Shown here in pieces: positions 59,858 through 64,000 of a stretch of DNA of 64,000 nucleotides. A program made the position numbers and the translations under genes. Under the pieces are notes generated by a model. That model had not been told where the DNA came from, made no database searches, and was given only the letters and a program-made list of their open reading frames with translations. Source of the stretch: Caballeronia udeis (GTDB lineage Bacteria; Pseudomonadota; Gammaproteobacteria; Burkholderiales; Burkholderiaceae). The stretch spans positions 1 through 64,000 of the forward strand of contig NZ_FCOK02000017.1 of the NCBI RefSeq assembly GCF_001544555.2, written 5' to 3'. Numbering within the stretch: position 1 is the first letter of the stretch; every line of letters starts with the position of its first letter.

Positions 59858-60689
59858 AGTCACCGTCAGTGGCGACCGAACGCGGGCGCCAGCGGTCGAG
59901 TTCGGCTTGCATGCCGGCGAGTTTCGCCTCTGCGGCATTCACGGCAACCGATCCTGCGATAAAACGCATAGGCGGCTCAGCCTCGTTTGCCAGTTCCACC
60001 ATCGCTCGTGCGAGTTTCTCGGGGTCGCCCGGTTGCTGGCCATTACGTTGTTCGAAGGAAGAGCGCAGCCGCTCGCGCCGGTCGTCGTAGTCGGCCACTA
60101 CGTTGTCGCCAAAGCGAAGCGATTCGCGGGTGAGGAAGTCTGTGCGGAAAGGACCGGGCTCGACAATCGTCACGAAGAGGCCGAACGGGGCAATTTCCTT
60201 AGCCAACGACTCCGAGAAACCTTCGAGCGCAAACTTGCTGGCGCAGTAAAGCGAGCACACTTCGACGCCAAGGATGCCGGCAAGCGACGAGATGTTGAAG
60301 ATGCGTCCTCGGCGAGCGGAGCGCATGACCGGCAGCGCGGCCCAGGTCACGTTGAAAACACCGAACAGATTGGTGGCGAACTGGGCTTGCGCGTCCTGGA
60401 TCGTGTTCTCTTCGAAGAATCCGAGGTGGCCGTATCCCGCGTTGTTCACCAGCACATCGATCCCGCCGAAACGCGACACCGCGGCTTGAACGGCGGCGTT
60501 CGCCTGTGCTGCGTCGCCTACATCCAGTGCAACGCCAAGCAGCTGGTCGTTGTCCTGCCCCAGGCTCCTGGCGATATCTTCCCGCTTGCGCCCGGTGGCG
60601 ACAACCCGGTCACCGGCCTGAATCGCGGCCTTTGCGATAAGCGCACCAAGGCCGCGGCTTGCGCCCGTGATAAACCATGTTTTCTGCAT
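59847..60689 (-). CDS. SDR-family oxidoreductase
   Basis: A 280-residue classical SDR: TGASRGLG near residue 8, LVNNAGYGHLG (NNAG), NISSLAG (catalytic Ser) and YCASKFALEG (Tyr/Lys). The C-terminal part resembles the 'oxidoreductase with retinol dehydrogenase-like' group. ATG 60689 is 6 nt after GGAG; the adjacent upstream ATG (60692) is too close. The stop lies within the amino-acid-binding-protein relic, so its 3' end is a rearrangement junction. Confidence 0.87.
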   Translation of the reverse strand: MQKTWFITGASRGLGALIAKAAIQAGDRVVATGRKREDIARSLGQDNDQLLGVALDVGDAAQANAAVQAAVSRFGGIDVLVNNAGYGHLGFFEENTIQDAQAQFATNLFGVFNVTWAALPVMRSARRGRIFNISSLAGILGVEVCSLYCASKFALEGFSESLAKEIAPFGLFVTIVEPGPFRTDFLTRESLRFGDNVVADYDDRRERLRSSFEQRNGQQPGDPEKLARAMVELANEAEPPMRFIAGSVAVNAAEAKLAGMQAELDRWRPRSVATDGDYVA

Positions 60690-60856
60690 CATTGGCTCCT
60701 TTATTGATTGAACCTTCATGGAACCATGATGCAATGCCCGCACGATAGACCGATCCTCGCGCGTTCTTGCCTGAACGTGCAAAGCATAAGTCGGGGATGG
60801 ATCAGGCTTCTTGCGGGTGATGGAGATAAACCGTGCTCTTATTAAGCGCTATGGGC

Positions 60857-61141
60857 TCAATCGTCGAGCTCGCTTGTGCAACCGATCAGCCTGGAGGGAT
60901 TGGCGAGGAAGTCTTCAATGGTTCCCTCGTCCTCGAACAGCATCTTGAGAACACATGCTTCGTCATCGGTCAGACCTGCTTCGGCTGACTCGCCGTCACG
61001 CCCGATGGTGTCGCAGTCCTCAAGGGTCAACTCTGCAATGACGGCAGAGGACAGTTTGACGGGCCATTTTTCACTGAAGGCGACAGTGACCACTTTCCGC
61101 GCTTCATCGTAGGCTCTGATCTCGACGCTGATGTAGGACAT
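60857..61141 (-). CDS. Small acidic protein of unknown function
   Basis: A 94-residue soluble, acidic protein beginning MSYISVEIRAYDEARKVVTV, with 'LTLEDCDTIGRDGESAEAGLTDDEACVLKMLFEDEGTIEDFLANPSRL'. GGAG lies about 11 nt before ATG 61141; the frame opens 31 codons earlier without a ribosome site. No family is recognised. It stands alone. Confidence 0.6.
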   Translation of the reverse strand: MSYISVEIRAYDEARKVVTVAFSEKWPVKLSSAVIAELTLEDCDTIGRDGESAEAGLTDDEACVLKMLFEDEGTIEDFLANPSRLIGCTSELDD

Positions 61142-61452
61142 GGTGTCGATTTCTCCAGTGAACGTCCCCAGGATGGCTCGCGCTGCAACCCGCCACGAAA
61201 CCAAGTTTAGCAACACACTCCTGGTTATGCGCAATGTCTTTCGAGGAATTTGTGCGCGTTTCGCCAGCGATTGAATGTGCTTTTGAAATGCCGCTTTAAA
61301 TGCGTGAATGCCTTCGCTTCTGTCCGCTTGAGTGCCGTTCCATTGATCCCTTCAAGTTGGAACACTTGATGCATATCAAAACGGCTAGCCTTTTCATTCG
61401 ACAGTTTTGCTGCCTGATTTGCTACTTAATTTGTTGCTAACGGAGCGCGCCC
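61142..61452. other. Intergenic region with an inverted repeat
   Basis: The 311 bp between the divergent acidic-protein and cupin starts contain no recognised gene. The sequence 61337-61363 carries the inverted repeat GTTCCA...TGGAAC overlapping CAAGT...ACTTG, a possible regulator site. Confidence 0.4.
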
Positions 61453-61899
61453 ATGTCATCCGAAACGTTCGAACTTGCCACTCACTTTTCGCATATCCGG
61501 CCACAAGACACCCCTTATGAGGATCAGGGGTTGCGCGATTTTTTTCTTTATCGTGATTTAGGCATTGCAGAGGCGACCGGCGGCAAGGTGATCGCGCAAC
61601 TCGTCAAGGCGAACAATGCACCAGAGCAAGGCACGGGTTGGCACCGTCATGAGGCCGAATTCCACATTGTGATCATGCTCAAGGGCTGGGCGCGCTTCAT
61701 GTACGGCGACAAGGAGACGCTGGTCGCCACCGGAGACTGCGTCCATCAGGCGCCGGGCATTGTGCATTACCTCTTCGACTACTCCGAGGATATGGAGTAT
61801 CTGGAGGTAGTCGGTCCTGCCAACTTCACCACTCTCGAGGCAAAGGGGCCTTGCGACGTTCCCGCGTGTACGCCCTGGAAGAGCCGGCAACCCGCGTAG
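61453..61899 (+). CDS. Cupin-domain protein
   Basis: A 148-residue single cupin. Motif 1 is 'GTGWHRHEAEFHIVIMLKGWARF' (HxH...E metal ligands), motif 2 'VATGDCVHQAPGIVHYLFDYSEDMEYLEV'. Metal-dependent dioxygenase, isomerase or sensing activity is possible; nothing in context decides. It has no RBS stronger than GGAG-like 'ACGGAGCG' at 61440-61447. It converges with phaZ, 6 bp between stops. Confidence 0.85.
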   Translation: MSSETFELATHFSHIRPQDTPYEDQGLRDFFLYRDLGIAEATGGKVIAQLVKANNAPEQGTGWHRHEAEFHIVIMLKGWARFMYGDKETLVATGDCVHQAPGIVHYLFDYSEDMEYLEVVGPANFTTLEAKGPCDVPACTPWKSRQPA

Positions 61900-61905
61900 G
61901 GCTTG

Positions 61906-63249
61906 TCACGGCCCTTCGGGCTGCGCATTCACGTCCATGCGCACATCCATGCGCGGTTTGACGGCGCGCGCGAGCGGCGCCAATGATTGCAATGGCTGGG
62001 CGCGTGCGTTGATGACAATAGGGCTGGGTTCGTTGTCGTGGATCATCGCGCGCACGCGTGGATAGATATGACGCTCCCAGCGTTTGCCGTTGAACACGCC
62101 ATAGTGCCCCACACCCGTTTGCACGTGGTGGGTCTTCATGTACGGGCGCAACTTGTTGCACAGTTCCTGCGCGGCCAGCGTCTGGCCGACCGCGCAGATA
62201 TCGTCGCGCTCGCCTTCAACGGTAAGCAGGGCGGTTCGCCTGATCAATGACGGATCAATCCCGCGGCCACGCACTTCCAGTTCATGCAGCGGCAGCGCGT
62301 GCCGTTGGAAGACGGTGTCGATAGTCTCGAGATAGAAATCGGCCGTCAAATCCATGGTCGCGAAGTATTCTTCATAGAATACGCGGATCGCCTCGGCCTT
62401 CGCGGGGTCGCCCTTCGCGCGCTGATACACCATGTCTTCGAATGCATCGAAGTGACGCGCCGGGTTCATTGCCATGAACGCCATCAGTTGTGTGTGGCCC
62501 GGATAAACGCGCCGGCCTGCGCCCGCAAAACCCCACGGCACGGCGCTGATCAGGTTCCGCTCGAACCATTCAATCGGCTTGCTCTTCGCGAGCGCGTTCA
62601 CCGAAGTCGGGTTGATCCGCGTGTCGATAGGACCGGCCATCAGCGTCATGCTGGCGGGCTGCAGCGGATGATCGTCTGCTGCCATCAGCGAAACCGCCGC
62701 GAGGGCCGCCACGGTCGGCTGGCAGACAGCCAGCAAGTGGGAGTTGGGTCCCAGCGCGACGATAAAGTCGATGACATGCTGGACGTATTCGTCAAAGCCG
62801 AAGGGTCCCTGCATCAGCGAGACATCGCGAGGGTTGATCCAGTCCGTGATGTAGACGTCGTGGTCAGGCAGCAGGGTGCGCACCGTGCCGCGCAGGAGCG
62901 TGGCGAAGTGGCCGGACATGGGGGCGATCACCAGCACGCGAGGTTGTTTTGGTCCGCCTTCCTTCGCAAAATGCAGCAGCGAACAGAACGGCGTGGCGAG
63001 GGTGATCTCCTCGACGACGGGTACGCTTTTACCTTCCAGCTCCACCGAGTCGATAGCGAATGGACGCCGGCTATGCGTGAGCGCCGAGAGTGCCAGCAGA
63101 TCGCACGTGGCTCGCAGTGACCGGCCTCGAGGGGTATTGGCGAGCAACGGCCACGCATCGAGCGCGTGGTTGATGAGTGCCGCGCCGTGGCGTACCGGCA
63201 GCGTGAGGTCCGCCATCGCCTGATAGCCGGAGTATGCGAATGGGTTCAT
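61906..63249 (-). CDS. phaZ: Intracellular poly(3-hydroxybutyrate) depolymerase
   Basis: A 447-residue cytosolic PhaZ of the Ralstonia PhaZ1 type. The nucleophile is Cys176 in LLAVCQPTVAA, replacing the lipase-box Ser, as in that family; the catalytic Asp is in VEGERDDICAVGQT and His in GVGHYGVFNG. 'VLVIAPMSGHFATLLRGTVRTLLPDHDVYITDWINPRDV' is the conserved oxyanion region. It mobilises stored PHB to 3-hydroxybutyrate. ATG 63249. Confidence 0.94.
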   Translation of the reverse strand: MNPFAYSGYQAMADLTLPVRHGAALINHALDAWPLLANTPRGRSLRATCDLLALSALTHSRRPFAIDSVELEGKSVPVVEEITLATPFCSLLHFAKEGGPKQPRVLVIAPMSGHFATLLRGTVRTLLPDHDVYITDWINPRDVSLMQGPFGFDEYVQHVIDFIVALGPNSHLLAVCQPTVAALAAVSLMAADDHPLQPASMTLMAGPIDTRINPTSVNALAKSKPIEWFERNLISAVPWGFAGAGRRVYPGHTQLMAFMAMNPARHFDAFEDMVYQRAKGDPAKAEAIRVFYEEYFATMDLTADFYLETIDTVFQRHALPLHELEVRGRGIDPSLIRRTALLTVEGERDDICAVGQTLAAQELCNKLRPYMKTHHVQTGVGHYGVFNGKRWERHIYPRVRAMIHDNEPSPIVINARAQPLQSLAPLARAVKPRMDVRMDVNAQPEGP

Positions 63250-63493
63250 CGCCTTTCGCTTGAGCGCGTAGTGTCTGGTCGCGCAAAATAACGCAATACA
63301 TATGCCAAGCGCGCGTTAGCGCCGGCATCGGCATGAGGGTGGTTGAAGTGATACATGAAACTGGTACATGAAAGTGGCACATCCCTTGCAGCATTCCTGA
63401 ACACGCCCTGAACGTGCCGTCTTTTGGTGCGTGTGTGCACTGCGCCGCGCACCCGGGCGAGCGTGTTTCGCTTGAACCGCCGAGGACCTTCAA

Positions 63494-64000
63494 ATGACGA
63501 ACGCTACGCTTACGATCAGCAGCAAGAACTATTCGTCGTGGTCGCTACGAGGCTGGCTGCTCACGAAATTCAGCGGGCTGCCGTTCGAAGAGTTCGTGAT
63601 GCCGGTGGACGATCCCGGCGCGCGGGCCGAACTGCTGCTGCTGTCGCCGTCCATTCTCGTTCCGTGCCTGGTCCACGACGGCATCAAGGTATGGGACACG
63701 CTCGCGATTGCGGAGTACCTGAACGAGGTGCGCCCGAAAGCAGGGTTGTTGCCTGCTGACCGGCGCATGCGCGCGCATTGTCGTTCCATTTGCGGAGAAA
63801 TGCATTCGGGCTTCGCTTCGTTGCGCTCGGCGTTGCCGATGAATATCAAAGCGCATTTCCCGAACTTCACGATCTGGGCGCGTGCCCAGACGGATATCGA
63901 GCGCATTACGGCAATCTGGCTTGAATGCCTCAAGCAATACGACGGCCCTTATCTGTTTGGAGCGCTTAGCGCTGCCGATGCAATGTTCGCACCGGTCGTC
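63494..64000 (+). CDS. Glutathione S-transferase, cut by the window edge
   Basis: The first 169 residues of a GST-fold protein: thioredoxin-like N-domain ('MTNATLTISSKNYSSWSLRGWLL' with catalytic-region Ser, 'SPSILVPCLVHDGIKVWDTLAIAEYLNE', cis-Pro and the glutathione Ser/Thr turn) and the start of the helical C-domain ('CRSICGEMHSGFASLRSALPMNIKAHFP'). It belongs to the beta/zeta-like bacterial group. ATG 63494 follows GAGG. The gene is open at the right edge. Confidence 0.88.
   Translation, partial: MTNATLTISSKNYSSWSLRGWLLTKFSGLPFEEFVMPVDDPGARAELLLLSPSILVPCLVHDGIKVWDTLAIAEYLNEVRPKAGLLPADRRMRAHCRSICGEMHSGFASLRSALPMNIKAHFPNFTIWARAQTDIERITAIWLECLKQYDGPYLFGALSAADAMFAPVV

Noticed and set aside
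1..64000. tRNA, rRNA, CRISPR and prophage signatures
   Set aside because: None found by eye; no direct-repeat arrays with spacers, no integrase, no clover-leaf-like conserved T-loop sequences.

Overview
The window reads as a piece of a betaproteobacterial genome of the Burkholderiaceae, most likely Paraburkholderia or Caballeronia. The evidence is uniformly high GC with GC-rich third codon positions, many LysR-regulated catabolic modules, an intracellular PHB depolymerase, a monomeric NADP isocitrate dehydrogenase and a PvdQ-type acylase. The density of transport, catabolic and regulatory genes, with few housekeeping genes, suggests a secondary chromosome or megaplasmid (inference). I saw no rRNA, tRNA, CRISPR array, prophage or intact insertion sequence.

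Layout. 0-7.4 kb: a PstS-like phosphate-binding protein, a CBS-BON protein, then a redox group (peroxiredoxin, SDR, LysR regulator, Old Yellow Enzyme) that shares a duplicated 29-bp upstream motif, and a beta-propeller protein. 7.7-16.5 kb: a complete-looking 4-hydroxyproline catabolic island: Ldh2-type imino acid reductase, MFS transporter, GAF protein, FAD-dependent D-hydroxyproline dehydrogenase, DHDPS-family deaminase, 4-hydroxyproline 2-epimerase, a prolidase-like amidohydrolase and a FadR-type GntR regulator. It is bracketed by remnants of a siderophore ABC permease and ATPase, so it appears to have replaced the middle of a siderophore locus, whose PvdQ-like acylase survives at 17.1 kb. 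19.7-25 kb: free methionine-R-sulfoxide reductase, SDR/AraC pair, HAD hydrolase, K+ channel, an unrecognised gene beside a 132-bp inverted-repeat element. 25-29 kb: two c-di-GMP proteins (PilZ receptor and GGDEF-EAL enzyme). 29-38 kb: phospholipase D-like protein, threonine aldolase, a LysR-controlled NAD-binding/SAF dehydrogenase with an MFS carrier, and an MFS/LysR pair. 39-42.4 kb: hydroxyquinol lower pathway (LysR, intradiol dioxygenase, Dabb protein, maleylacetate reductase). 42.6-50.9 kb: glutathione peroxidase, MFS, frameshifted FAD monooxygenase, DsbA-like protein and LysR; a NiCoT cobalt transporter under a cobalamin riboswitch; a GGDEF protein; an orphan ParA-like ATPase. 51-64 kb: isocitrate dehydrogenase, an ECF sigma/membrane protein/ferredoxin operon, phosphonate uptake genes phnF-phnDCE with the phosphonate-linked hexapeptide transferase, an SDR, a cupin, PhaZ, and a GST cut by the right edge.

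A recurrent theme is gene scars: short but recognisable ends of PfkB, FecCD, FecE-type ATPase, PhnB/VOC, ArsC, FAD monooxygenase and a polar amino-acid binding protein lie between intact genes. This region has been rearranged repeatedly by insertion and deletion. Starts were re-chosen wherever a Shine-Dalgarno sequence supported a different codon, including several GTG and TTG starts.
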